Assembly (NCBI RefSeq): GCF_024166365.1
Contig: NC_064820.1
Span: 55,901,501-55,965,500, forward strand
Direction: 5' to 3'
DNA from: Elephas maximus indicus
Taxonomy: Eukaryota; Chordata; Mammalia; Proboscidea; Elephantidae
DNA: 64,000 bases
Numbering within the stretch: position 1 is the stretch's first letter; each line of letters begins with the position of its first letter. Under the pieces are notes generated by a model that saw only the letters and a program-made list of their open reading frames with translations, was not told where the DNA came from and did no database searches. The translations under genes were made by a program, and so were the position numbers. This document shows positions 11,356-23,737 of this stretch, piece by piece.

Positions 11356-13220
11356 CTGACATATGTAGAACACTTCATTGAGAACTGCAAAATACACATT
11401 CTTTTTTAGCACACACTGAATATTCTCCATGGACTATAGATCATATGCTAGGAAACAAAACAAGTTTGGATAAATTTAAAAAGATTTAAATCATTCAAAA
11501 TTTGTTCTCTGACAACAACAGAATTGAATTAGAAATCAGCCACAGAAATGTGTCTGGGAAATCCCCAAATATTTAGACTTTTAAAATCTACTTCACCTAA
11601 CAACAATAAGGAGAGAAGGACTCAGGTAGGTGAGAGGTAGTAAAAAAGTTGTAAGTCAATGGGTTGGACGTATTGTGGGATTGAAGGGTTGGTGAAGTCT
11701 GGATACTACAGGAAGTAAGTTGCCTGTTTAATGTTTTTACTTATGGTTAAAATGATAAATGAACACAAAATAGACCATTTGTTCAGAAAGTTCAATTATT
11801 GGATTTCTGTGATTCCCCAAATCCTGAAGTCTTCCAGTCTTCCTGAGGTGTACAATTTTAGACTTTGGAAGAGTCCAATCCATGAGGAGACAGAGACCCC
11901 TGGAATTCCTCTCAGCAGATAAAAATCCTAGATTTATGCTTTGGTTGACTACAAATTTGACATCCTTAAAATTTTCAAGAACACATTGACACCTGAAATG
12001 AAATGTATGGGTAGATTAAGAAGTATTTGTAGAGTCACCCCACCATGAGACTTAAGTCTCAAACTGCTGTGTAGGGTCCCTGACCTGCATAGGTTCCAGT
12101 TAGAATGATCCAATCCCTAGCCCAATGGCAGGAATAATAGGACAAGCACCATTTTATGTGGGTGCCCAGGCTGCCAGTCACTTCACAGATGTATGCAGTT
12201 GGTCATGTGCTAGGACTCTAGTTAGTGCTTGAATAGCAAGGATAGGCTTGAATTAATAAAAGCAGCAACAAGTAACTGCAGGTTTGGTTTTTATCTTCCT
12301 CTTGTCTCAGCTAAGAACTATTCTTTGTTTGTGAAGCATCTTTCAACCAAAGATGTGTGGCACGATTTCATTTCGATTTCACAACCTCAAATGGCATTCC
12401 AAAGACAACAATGGAAGTGCCTTAACCTGGCAAATGAAGAACAGTGCCCACAATTGGCCACCAGACTGTAATTAGTGTAGCTGGAAGTTAGCCATGCAAG
12501 GAGCTCTAACTGTCCTTGACAAAATGCCCAGGGGTCTTTAGTTTCTCATACTATCTCTCTTTCTTCCTTCCTTTACTCTTAGATTTTTCTACTCAGTTCG
12601 CACTCAAGAGCTATCTGTTATTCCTTTTCAGACACTTTTCAGACCCTTCCTTCATTCCTGACCATTCCGCATACTTCATCATTAAAAGGCAGTTAATTCT
12701 GCAAAGACTCTAATTAGTGTATTGTTTGACTGCAGATTAGTTTTCCACCTTCTAAGATGAAGCACTAAATGACTGGTGTAAAGAAAGTAGCCTTGTGTTG
12801 CCAGCATCTGCTCAGATTTTTTCAAAAGTTTACGTTTACAATTGTCTGCTAAAGTTGTCTTTAAGGAGAATATATCCCTGTTTGTACATATGTCTGAGTC
12901 TAAACATGAGTGAATACCTGAATGAAGAGTACATGTTTAAATGCACAGCCATTTGTATTCTGCAAAAGTGTTATGATTGGGACATAGGAAGTGACAGTGT
13001 GACCCAGGCTATTGCTTGCGCACTTCCAATCATAAGGCCCTCCCTACTCCAGCTGCAGCCCCTGCTCTGCTTCTCAGAAACTCTAATCATTTTAAAATAG
13101 ATCTTTATATTTCAAATTTTAATATCAGCTCTGCATCAACAAAAATATCTGTGCATATATCTAAGTCTCCTTTAACCTATTTGTTATCTCTTAGGGTAAT
13201 GTGTTCCAAAGCTTACCACC
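11356..13220. other. Intergenic sequence, nothing recognised
   Basis: Low-GC single-copy-looking sequence. Short open frames at 12229-12471 and 12795-13100 have no recognisable domain and no splice or start context that would support a gene. Confidence 0.5.
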
Positions 13221-13791
13221 TGTCGTAGGCTGGGTTTTCTAGAAAAGCAAAACGAGTAAAGCGTATAAATATATAGAGAGAGAGATTTATATCAAGGAAA
13301 TGGCTTACACAGTTGTAGAAGCTGGAACGTCCCAAGTCCATGGGTCAGGCTGGAGGCTTCTCCCGATTCATGTAGCCACGGGGGCTGGCGAACCTAAGAT
13401 CGGTACATCACAGAGCAGGGCCCTTGATCACAGGCTGTGAAGACCCAAGAATGTCAAGATCGGCAGGCAAAACTGAAGGAAAGCTGATAGCTCAAGGCCC
13501 AAGAACGAGTGGTCAGACAAACAAGAACCAGGTGCAGGGTCCAGAGCAAGCAAAAAGCCCACAAGCCTTGCCAGAAAGTCCACTTATATTGGATGCAAGC
13601 CACACACCAAGAAAACTCTCCTTCAACTGGTTGGCTACTCACAGCAAATCCCATTATGAAGGTGATCACACTACACTGAATCTCATCATAGAGATGATCA
13701 CATCATTATATGATTGCCGAACTACATCATAACCACTAAACCACTGAGAATTGCGGCCCAGGCAAGTTGACACACACCCTTAACAATCACA
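13221..13791 (-). mobile_element. LTR-like element, minus orientation
   Basis: The unit begins tgtcgtaggctgggttttct and ends ttaacaatcaca, giving TG...CA type ends as in solitary LTRs. An internal GA-rich tract follows tataaatatatagagag near 13265-13290. A second, clearly homologous copy lies at 35370-37482. On the minus strand an AATAAA-like signal precedes the terminal part, so the element probably points left. The flanks ccacc and ctacc could be a decayed 5-bp target duplication. I believe it belongs to the ERVL/MaLR class but cannot name the family with certainty. The 102-residue open frame inside it is incidental. Confidence 0.6.
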
Positions 13792-14357
13792 CTACCTGTT
13801 ATGCAAAATAATATTACATTTCATTTCTCCGTCTCTGTATTATTTTAATATCTATAATTGCCTCTCCGGTTAATGTCTCTTAATGTGTTTACCCTCTACC
13901 AACTCTTAGCACTCCCAGCCCAGTGTTTTCACTAACCAAAAAATAAGGATGTCCAGGTAGTAAAATTCTAACAATGTTGGGGTCGTTATTATATGATAAA
14001 CCTACTGTAAAAATCAAGACACCTAATGAACAGTGCAAACATATAAAATATATCAAGTATGATACATTTTGCATCTAATTATCTTTTCTGACAGTGACAA
14101 TACAAGTGGGTTTCTTTATAGAATTGTGAGTTTATAAAATGAAAGAAATGCATTTACGAAGAATATATTAGCTCATGTACTGTGCTGTCATTGGCCAAAA
14201 AATTAGTTTCTTATTTAAGTTCTGAGATTATGCTTATGGAGAAAAAGCTTTAAGTCAACACCATCTCTACATTAGTGGGCTTTCTTAAATCTTTTACAAA
14301 GATAAAAATGGTAGAGAAAATGTTTTTAAATAATATTTAGAGGATGGGCTGTTCATA
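13792..14357. other. Intergenic, nothing recognised
   Basis: AT-rich spacer between the LTR-like element and the 3' end of the antisense L1. No coding or repeat signal was identified. Confidence 0.5.
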
Positions 14358-15504
14358 CTCTTTATTGTGCTTTAAGTGAAAGTTAACAGTTCAAGTTAGT
14401 TTATCATATAAAAATTTATACACACATTGTTATGTGACACTAGTTGTTCTCTCTATAAAGTGACAGCACACTCCTGCATTCCACCCTGTATTTCCTGTGT
14501 CCATTCAACCAACTCCTGTCCTTTCTGCCTTCTCATTTCACCTCCTGACAGGAGCTGCCCATTTAGTCTTATGTATCTACCTGAGCTAAGCACAGTCTTC
14601 ACAAGTTTCATTTAATAATGTCTTATAGTCCAGTCTAATCTTTGTCTGAAGAGTTGGCATCTGGAATGGTTTTGGTTTTAGGCTAACAGAGATTCCAGGG
14701 GCCATGTCTTCTGGGGTTCTTCCAGGCTCACTCACACCAGTAATTCTGGTCTTTTTACTAGAATTTGAGTCCTGCATCCCACTTTTCTCCTGCTTTGTCA
14801 GGGACTCTCTGTTGTGTTCTCTCTCAGGATGGTCATTGGTGGTAGCCGGGGACCTCTAGTTCTTCTGGTCTCAGGCTGATCAAGTCTCTGGTTTATTGGT
14901 CCTTTCTGTCTCTTTGGCTCATATTTTCCTTGTGTCTTTGTTGTTCTTCATTATTCTTTGCTCCAGGTCAATTTGGAACAAATTGATGTATCTTGGGGCA
15001 AATTGATGCATCTTAGATGGCCACTCCCTAGCTGTTCAGACCCCAGACACCACTCACCAAAGTGAAATGCAGAACATATTCTTAATGAACTTTGTTATGC
15101 CAGTTGACTTAGATGTCCCCTGAAACCATGGTCCCCAGACTCCTGCCCCTGCTACTCTGTACCTTGAAGTATTTGGTTGTATTCAGGAAACTTCTTAGCT
15201 TTTGGTTTAATCCAGTTGTGCTGACTTCCCCTGTATTGTGTTATGCTTTCCTTCACCTAAAATAATTCTTTTCTACTATCTAGTTGATGAATACCCCTAT
15301 CCCACCCTCCCTCCCCACCCTTGTAAACATCAAAGAATGTTTTCTTCTGTGTTTAAATCTTTTCTTGAATTCTTATAATGGTGGTCTCATACAATATTTG
15401 CCCTTTCGTGACTGGCTAATTTCACTCAACATAATGCCTTCCAGATTCATCCATGTTATATTTCATGGATTCATCATTGTTCTTTATGGTTGCATAGTAT
15501 CCAT

Positions 15505-16748
15505 TGTTCCACTGCTATTCATAAAGTTTTCACTGGCTAATGCTTTTCAGATGTAGACTGCCAGGTCCTTCTTCCTAGTCTGTCTTAGTCTGGATGCTCA
15601 GCTGAAACCTGTTCTCCGTGGGTGACCCTGCTGGTATCTGAATACCGGTGGCATAGCTTCCAGCATCACAGCAACACACAAGACCCCACAGTACCACAAA
15701 CTGACAGACACGTGGGGGAAGAATGCAGAGAATGGGAATTCCAGAACATTTAATTGTGCTCATGAGGAACCTTTATGTAGATCAAGAGGCAGTTGTTCAG
15801 ACAGAACAAGGGGATACTGATTGGCTTAAAGTCAGGAAAGGTGTGCGTCAGGGTTGCATTCTTTCACCATACCTGTTCAATCTGTATGCTGAGCAAATAA
15901 TATGAGAATCTGGACTATATGAACAAGAACGGGGCATCAGGATTGGCGGAAGACTCATTAACAACCTGCATTATGCAGATGACACAACCTTGCTTGCTGA
16001 AAGTGAAGAGGACTTGAAACACTTACTAATGAAGATCAAAGACCACAGCCTTCAGTATGGATTGCACCTCAATATAAAGAAAACAAAAATCCTCAGAAAT
16101 GGACCAATGAGCAACGTCATGATAAATGGAGAAAAGATTGAAGTTGTCGGGATTTCATTTTACTTGGATCCACAATCAACAGCCATGGAAGCAGCAGTCA
16201 AGAAATCAAAAGACGCATTGCATTGGGTAAATCTGCTGCAAAGGACCTCTCTAAAGTGTTGAAGAGCAAAGATGTCACCCTGAAGACTAAGGTGCACCAG
16301 ACCCAAGCCATGGTATTTTCAGTCGCATCATATGCATGTGAAAGCTGGACAATGAATAAGGAAGACCGAAGAAGAATTTACGCCTTTGAATTGTGGTATT
16401 GGCAAAGAATATCGAATATACCATGGACTGCCAAAAGAGCGAACAAATCTGTCTTAAACAAGTACAGCCAGAACGCTCCTTAGAGGTAAGGATGGCGAGA
16501 CTGCGTCTTACATGCTTTGGACATGTTGTTAGGAGGGATCAGTCCCTGGAGAAGGACATCATGCTTGGCAGAGTACAGGGTCAGTGGAAAAGAGGAGGAC
16601 TCTCAACGGGGTGGACTGACACAGTGGCTGCAACAACAAGCTTAAGCATAAAAATCATTGTGAGGATGGCTCAGGACCAGGCAGCGTTTCGTTCTGTTGT
16701 GCATAGGGTTGCTATGAGTCGGAAATGACGGCACCCAACAACAACAAC
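15505..16748 (+). mobile_element. RTE LINE with inverted 5' segment, inside L1
   Basis: 15505 to about 15720 is RTE 5' UTR in antisense, reading back to the extreme RTE 5' end (ctgacagacacgtggggg). From about 15721 the sequence switches to sense RTE ORF, starting at the part encoding NGNSRTF-like sequence and running to the 3' tail (cacccaacaacaacaacag). The sense part contains the YADD reverse transcriptase box (LHYADDTTLLAES, near 15970) and the C-terminal domain (LTCFGHVVRRDQSLEKDIML). The flanks agtatccat (15496-15504) and agtattccat (16749-16758) are a near-exact target duplication inside the L1. The ORF has several stops. Confidence 0.88.
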
Positions 16749-16943
16749 AGTATTCCATCGTGTGAATATATGCTAATTTATTCATCCATTCATCCATTGA
16801 TGGGCACCTAGGTTATTTCCATGATTTTGCTATTTTGATCAGTACTGCAATGAATGTGGGTGTGCATATACCGATTCCTGTGAGGACTTTTATTTCTCTA
16901 GGATATATTCCAAGGAGTAGAATTGCTGGATCGTATGGTAGTT

Positions 16944-16974
16944 TGACTCGACAGCACCTAACAACAACAACAAC
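16944..16974 (+). mobile_element. Very short RTE 3'-tail insertion inside L1
   Basis: Only the last 31 bases of an RTE element (tgactcgacagcacctaaca and the caacaa tail) sit in the L1. They are flanked by exact 9-bp duplications, atggtagtt, at 16935-16943 and 16975-16983. Confidence 0.85.
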
Positions 16975-19900
16975 ATGGTAGTTCTGTTTCTAGCTTTTTA
17001 AGGAAGCACCAAATCGATTTCCAAAGTGGTTGTACCATTTTACATTCCAGTCATCAGTGTATAACTTATTCCAGTCTCTCCACAACCTCTTAAGATTTAT
17101 TATTTTGTGTTTTTTGGGTTAATGCCAGCCTTGTTGGGATGAGATAGTATCTCATTGTAGTTTCGATTTGCATTTCTCTTTTTTTTTGGTTTTTTTAATG
17201 GCTAATGATTGTGAGCATTTCCTCATGTATCTGTTAGCTGCCTGAATGCCTCCTTTGGTGAAGTAACTGTTCATATCTTTTGCCCATTTTTTAATTGGGT
17301 TATTTGTCCTTTTGTTGTTGATGTCTTGCAGTATCTTGTAGATTTTAGAGATTAGATGCTGATCAGATTTGTCATAGCCAAAAATTCTTTCCCAGTCTGT
17401 AGGTTATCTTCTTACTCTTTTGGTGAAGTCTTTGGATGAGCATAAGTGTTTGATTTTTAGGAACTCCCAGCTATCTAGATTCTCTTCTGGTGTTTATGCA
17501 TTGTTGTAATGTTTTGTATTCTGTTTATGCCATGTATTAGGGCTCCTAGCATTGTACTTTTTTCCTTCCATGATCTTTATCTTTTTAGATTTTATATTTA
17601 GGTCTTTGATCCATCTTGAGTTAGTTGTGCATGGTGTGAGGTACGGGTCTTGTTTCATTTTTTTTGCAGATGGATATATAGTTATGCCAGCACCAAGAGA
17701 CTATCTTTTCCCCAATTAATGGACTTTGGGTCTTTGTTAAATATCAGCTGCTCATAGGTGGATGAATTTACATCTGGATTCTCAATTCTGTTCCACTGGT
17801 CTCTGTATTTGTTGTTGTACCAGTACCAGGCTAATTTGACTACTGTGACAGTGTAATAGGTTCTAAAATCAGATAGTGTGAGGCTTCCCACTTCATTTTC
17901 CTTTTTCAGTAATCCTTTACTTATCCAGGGCCTCTTCCCTTTCCATATGAAGTTGATGATTTGTTTCTACATATCATTAAAAAAAATGCCATTAGAATTT
18001 GGATCAGGATTGCATTGTATCTGTAGATCGCTTTGGGTAGAATAGACATTTTTACAATGTTGAGTCTTCCTGTCCATGAGCAAGGTTTGTTTTTCTGCTT
18101 ACCTAGGTCTCTTTTGATTTGTTGCAGTAGTGTCTTGTAGTTTTCTTTGTATACAACTTTTATGTTTCTAGTTAGATTTATTCCTAAATATTTTATCTTC
18201 TTGGGGACTCTTGCAAATGGTATTGATTTGGCGATTTCCTCTTTGAAGTTCTCTTTTTTGGTGTAGAGGAATCCAACTGATTTTTGTGTGTTCATCTTGT
18301 ATCCTGATATTTTGCTCAAATCTTCTATTAGTTCCAGTAGTTTTCTTGTGGAGTCTTTCAGGTTTTCTCTGTATAAGATCATAAAAAAAAGATCATATCA
18401 TCTGCAAATAGAGATACTTTTACTTCTTCCTTACCAATTTGGATACCCTTTATTTCTTTTTCTAGTCTAATTGCTCTGGCTAGGACCTCCAGCACAATGT
18501 TGAATAAGAGTGGCGATAAAGGGCATATTTGTCTGGTTCCCATTCTCAAGGGGAATGCTTTCAGACTCTATTCATTTAGGTTGATGTTGGCTGTTGGCTT
18601 TGTATAAATGCCCTTTATTATGTTGAGGAATTTCTTTTCTATTCCTATTTTGTTGAGAGTGTTTATCATGAATGGGTGTTGGACTTTGTCAAATGCCTTC
18701 TCTGCATCAGTTGATAAGATCATATGGTTCTTGTCTTTTATTTATGTGATGGATTACATTGATCCTTTTTCTAATGTTAAACCATTCCTGCATACCTGGT
18801 ATGAATCCTACTTGTCATGGTGAATTATTTTTTTGATATATTGTTGAATTCTATTGGCTAGAATTTTACTGAGAATTTTTGCAACTATGTTCATGAGGGA
18901 TATTGGTCTGCAATTTTATTTTTTTCTGGTGTTTTTATCTGGTTTTGGTATCAGGGTTATGAGTTTGGGAGTATTCCATCCTTTTCTATGCTCTGAAATA
19001 CCTTTAGTAGTACTGGTGTTAATTCTTCTCTGAAAGTTTGGTGCAATTCTCCAGTGAAGCCAACAGGACCAGGGCATTTTTTTGTAGGAAGTTTTTTCAT
19101 TAAATTGTCAATCTCTTCTTTTGTTATAGGTTTATTTAGTTGTTCTACCTCTGTGTTAGTTTAGGTAGGTAGTATGTTTTGAGAAATTTGTCAGTTTCTC
19201 TAGGCTCTCAAATTTGTTAAAGTACAATTTTTTGTAGTATTCTGTTATGATTCTTTTAATTTCAGTTGGGTCTGTTATGATATTGCCTATCTCATTTTTT
19301 ATCTGGGTTATTTGCTTCCTCTCTTGTTTTTCTTTTGTCATTTTGGCCAGTGGTTTACTGACTTTGTTGATCTTTTCAAAGAACCAGCTTTTGGTGGTAT
19401 TAACTCTTTCAGTTGTTTTTCTATTCACTATTTAATTCTGCTCTAATTTTTACTATTTGCTTTCTTCTGGTGCCCGAGGGCTTCTTTTGCTGTTTTCTTT
19501 CCATTTGTTTGAGTTGTAGAGTTAATGCTTTGATTTTGGGTGTGCACCTTTATTGCTATAAATTGACCTCTGAGCACTGCTTTTGCTGTGTCCCAAAGGT
19601 TCTGGTAGGATGTGTTTTCATTCTCATTTTATCCTGTGAATTTCTTTAATCTATACTTAATTTCTTCTATAACCCAAAAGTTTTTGAGCAAGGTGCTGTT
19701 CAGTTTCCATGTGTTCAATTTTTTTCCTTGCTTTTCCTATTATTGATTTCTACTTTTATGGCTTTGTGGTCAGAAAAGATATTTTGTAATATTTGGATGC
19801 TTTGGATTCTGTTAAGCTTTGCTTTATGACCTGATATGTGGTCTATTCTGGAGAATTTTCTGTGTGCATTGGAAAAGAAAGTATACTTGGCTGCTATTGG

Positions 19901-21340
19901 GTGGAGTGTTCTGTATATGTCCATGAGGTCAAGTTAGTTGATTGTGGAATTTAGATCTTCCATGTCTTTACTGAGCTTCTTTCTGTATGTTCTAGCCTTC
20001 ACTGAAAGTGGTGTGTTGAAGTCTCGTACTGTTATCAGGGAGCTGTCTATATCTCTTTTCAATGCTTTTAGAGTTCGTTTTATGTAGTTTGGAGCCCTGT
20101 CCTTCAGCATGTAAACATTTACTCTGGTTATGTCCTCCTGGTGTATTGACCCTTTAATCATTATATAGTGCCCTTCTTTATTCTTTGTGGTGGATTTAAC
20201 TTTAAAGTCTATTTTGTCAGAAATTAATATTGCTACTCCTGTTCTTTTTTTAATTGTTGTTTGCTTGATATATTTTTTTCCATCCCTTGGGTTTTAGTTT
20301 GTTTGTGTCTTTAAGTCTAATGTGTTTCTCTTATAGGCAGCATGTAGACGGATTGTGTTTTTTAATCCATTCTACCACTCTCTGTCTCTTTATTGGTGCA
20401 GTTAGTCCATTTATATTCAAAGTAATTATTAATAGGTATGAGTCTGGTGCTGTCTTTCTGAAATCTTTTTCTGTGTGTTGTTGACTTCTTTGTTCCCCTT
20501 AATTTTCTGTGCTGAGTTGTTTTCCTTTATATATTTTCTTTTCCTTTTTGTTGATTTTGTATTTGCTGAGTCCTTATGTTTTTCTTTTTTTTTATTTTGA
20601 TGTGTAGGATTGTTAGTTTCCTTTGTAGTTACCTTAATATTTATCCCTATTTTTCTAAGTTTAAACCAATCTTTTATTTCTTTACATCACCTTGACTTCC
20701 TTTCCATATGAAAGATCTATGACTACATTTTTTAGTCCCTACTTTTTCTTTCAATGTTATCTTTTACATAATGATACCTCTGTTTTCCTATTTTCAGAAT
20801 TTTAGTTTTGATTTATTTTTGTGACTTCCCTATCTGGGTTGATATCTGGTTGCCATGTCCTATGTTCTAATCATGGGTTGTTAACTGATGTTATTGATTT
20901 TTCTAACTGGAGAACTCCCTTTAGTATTTCTTGCAATTTTGGTTTGGTTTTTTGCAAACTCCTTAAACTTCTGTTTATCTGGAAATGCCCTAATTTGCCA
21001 TCATATTTGAGAGACTGTTTTGCTGGGTATATAATTCTTGGTTGGCAATTTTTTTTCCTTCAAGGCTTTATATATGTCATCCCATTGCCTTCTTGCCTGC
21101 ATGGCTTCTGCTGAGTAGTCTGAGCTTAGTCTTATTGACTCTCCTTTGTAGATGACTTTTCATTTATCCTTAGCCTTTCTTAAAATTCTCTCTTTACCTT
21201 TGGTTTTGGTAAGTTCGGTTATATATGTTTTGGCAACTTTCTATTGGGATCTACCTTGTGTGGGGTTTGATGAGCATCTTGGACAGATATCTTATCATCT
21301 TTCACAATAACGGGGAAGTTTTCTGCCAACAAATCTTTTT

Positions 21341-21695
21341 ATCAAAGGAAGATTCTTATCTGACAATTCTTCGGAAAATGTTCTCTGCAAAGCTGTAAGT
21401 TAAATATGCAGTTTCTTGAGATTTGGTCTCTGTTTCTCAAGGAAATCCTACTGCCTGGCACATTATGATTTCTCCCTTCTCTGAATTCCTACATTAATCA
21501 TGGTGTACCTCAGTCCTTAAGGCATTAAATGTCAGCTAAAGTTCATACGTCTGCATTTACCCATGAAATGCAGGCCCAACTCAAGGTAAAACTGAGATCG
21601 CATTAACAGTTATAGATATCTCTGGATGTATTCACACCTTTCATTCTGTGACCTTCAGTCTACCTTCTCCTGACCCTTAAAAATAACCCCCTGTC
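21341..21695. other. Intergenic, nothing recognised
   Basis: Spacer between the L1 5' end and a TIR-bounded element. No gene or named repeat is visible. Confidence 0.5.
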
Positions 21696-22155
21696 CAGTG
21701 GCATCACTACAGTTGATGTCACCCAATGCAGTAACTCATGGTGTCACCCCCAATGCTAATTACCACAACATTGCAGCTAAAACACCAGAAAATTTGACAA
21801 AAGCAGCAACTATAAAAACAACTGCAACAATGAAAATAGCGGTGAGTGTTTGTAGCACATGCAGATGAAACTAAGCGAAGGGTAATAACGACAGCTCTGA
21901 CCAGGGCACAATAGAAGGTTCAAAAAGTAAATTAGCATAGAGTTTTAGCCTTGTAGATATATTAATGCATGTAAGCTGGACTTACCAATAAAATATTTTT
22001 GTTGTTATAACTAACTACAGGGATATTTTTACTAAAAATAATTAATTTCTGCAGAAACACTGCACAAAAATTTTACAGTCATTTTGGTGTCACCTGCTCT
22101 GACAGTGTCACCAGGTGCAGTCCACACCTCCTGCACTCCCCTAGTGATGCCACTT
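21696..22155. mobile_element. Non-autonomous DNA transposon with terminal inverted repeats
   Basis: The left end cagtggcatcacta (21696-21709) and right end tagtgatgccactt (22142-22155) are inverted copies matching at 13 of 14 positions. Motifs such as ggtgtcacc recur just inside both ends. The unit is about 460 bp with no transposase frame, as expected for a MITE-like derivative. An 8-bp target duplication, as in the hAT superfamily, is not convincing, so I leave the superfamily open. Confidence 0.65.
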
Positions 22156-22210
22156 CCCCCATCAGTTCTTTCTCCAAATCTCCAAAGGGCTGTCTTTAGC
22201 TCATGAACAC

Positions 22211-22431
22211 AAAACCAAAAAAAAAAAAACCTATTGCTGTCCAGTCGAATTCAATTCATAGAGAGTCCTATAAGACAGAGTACAATTGCTCCACAGGGTT
22301 TTCAAGGCTGTAAATCTTTACGGAAAGTGTGCCACATCTTTTTTTCTCGGAGCGGCTGGTGGGTTTGAACTGACAACCTTTTAATTTGCAGCTGATTGCT
22401 TAACCACTGCATCAGTAGAGCTCGTTTCTTT
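22211..22431 (-). mobile_element. AfroSINE, antisense
   Basis: Antisense copy with tail aaccaaaaaaaaaaaaacct, the internal ctgtaaatctttacggaa block and head end accactgcatcagtagagc. The 7-bp repeat tgaacac at 22204-22210 and 22432-22438 is a plausible target duplication. Confidence 0.85.
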
Positions 22432-23006
22432 TGAACACTGCTTCTTGGTTATTAAGTAGTGCCTTCGCTTGTCTTCCTCTAGCTTTTGCTCTACTCTCTT
22501 CTGCTGCTGCATTCTCAATACCAAGATGCTGTGCTGTCTTCTCTTTTGAAAAGCGAGTGAGAATACTTCCTTCTGCCTCTATATTACCCTCAATTACTCT
22601 GGTGCTCTTGCTCCTGAAACAATCTTTCTGCTTTAGTCCACCTACAGGAGAAAAGCCAGACATTGTTCTGCACTCAAAATAGTCCCTCCTTTCAGATGCT
22701 GCAACATTGCCTTACTTATCAACTTCTTTAAGGTGAGCTTATTCATGAGGCTTCTTGATCCTTAATACAAGTTCATTCCCAGTGCATTCTCCCCCTAGTC
22801 CTCCAGATCTGCACAGGCAAAGTTCAAGCAAGGACCTTACTGCATTAGTATGTCTTATTCCACAGTTGACTGCAAGCTTCCTGAGAGCAGGAGGCATTGC
22901 ACATCTTCTTTACCCTCACTCTCTGCTTTCTGTGTAGTAGTTGGCCACAACAGGTACTCAATAAACATGTCCTGGATTAATGTAGTCCAGTACATTTGCT
23001 ATATTC
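22432..23006 (+). repeat. Spacer with L2-like 3' end
   Basis: About 22760-22985 resembles an old sense L2 3' end: a ctgcaagcttcctgagagc block followed by ggtactcaataaacatg. The part before it (22432-22760) carries overlapping open frames on both strands without recognisable domains. Confidence 0.45.
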
Positions 23007-23186
23007 TGAGTCATGGAGACCTCAGGTGTGTCAGAGTAGATCTGTGCTCCACTGGGTTTTCAAGGGCTGATTTTTCAGAAGCAGATCACCATGCCTTTTT
23101 TCCATGGCATCTCTGGGTAGACTCAAGCCTCAAACCTTTCCATTAACAGCTGAAATCATTAACGGTTTGCACCACCCAGGCACACT
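23007..23186 (-). mobile_element. AfroSINE, older long subtype, antisense, tail truncated
   Basis: Contains ctgagtcatggagacc, the tgtgtcagagtagatctg block, the internal agaagcagatcaccatgcc segment and a head end reading gtttgcaccacccaggcac. The 3' tail beyond gactcatgg is missing. Confidence 0.8.
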
Positions 23187-23737
23187 GGATTAAATGTAAC
23201 AGGCCCCATTTAGCCTGAGGAGAGGGCCATTGCTCACCACACAGAATTGAGAAATTAACTGAAAGCAAAAATGAGAGTAGACATCAAATTTTCCCAGCAA
23301 ATGTTGATTCATTTGTATTTGATGTCAGGTAGACATTCTTGGATTGATAGAAATAATAGAGGAAGAGGGAGCTGCTCAGACAGCCTAGGGGCAAATTAGC
23401 TCTCCAGTGAGCATTTGCTTTATGTTTAAGTATTTTTTCCACTGTTTATAAAAGGAAACATCCGTTCTCTTTAATCAGTTTCTAGTCAAGGCAGCCAAAT
23501 GTGCTTAGATAGATTGAAAATGCCTTTTAAATAATGATTAAATATGAAGAATTGGGCTCTTTCCTTTCCTTTCCTAGACACTGTGGCATGAATATTGGCA
23601 TTTTGTTTCCTTAAATTGCATCCTAAGGTCCACTTTCATCAGGGCTCCTTCCCCAGCTGGCATTGTGGTAGCCCAAACTTCACTCTACTTATCTCCCTTT
23701 CTATAGACTTATGTTTTCTTTTTAATTTGGATTTTTT
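23187..23737. other. Intergenic, nothing recognised
   Basis: Unremarkable sequence between repeats; no coding signal. Confidence 0.5.

Larger units (their letters stand above)
14358..21340 (-). mobile_element. LINE-1, long but defective, antisense, split by RTE
   Basis: A long L1 in the minus orientation. 14358 to about 15250 is its 3' UTR, beginning with a reversed polyadenylation region (tttattgtgctttaagtg). The ORF2 C-terminal part follows, then an RTE insertion (15505-16748), then the rest of ORF2. Minus-strand pieces include 17921-18382 (YLGINLTRNIKV, CSWTGRLNIVKMSILPK), 19156-19428 (KSWFFEKINKVSKPLAKM) and endonuclease parts at 19715-19924 (MDIYRTLHP) and 19934-20161. The reverse transcriptase FADD box lies near 18393-18413, but a small duplication of gatcata beside it breaks the frame. 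Sequence upstream of ORF2 follows to about 21340. Without the RTE it is about 5.7 kb. Stops and frameshifts throughout make it inactive. Confidence 0.9.

Noticed and set aside
13424..13732. 102-residue open frame
   Set aside because: Lies inside the LTR-like element and has no retroviral or other motif.
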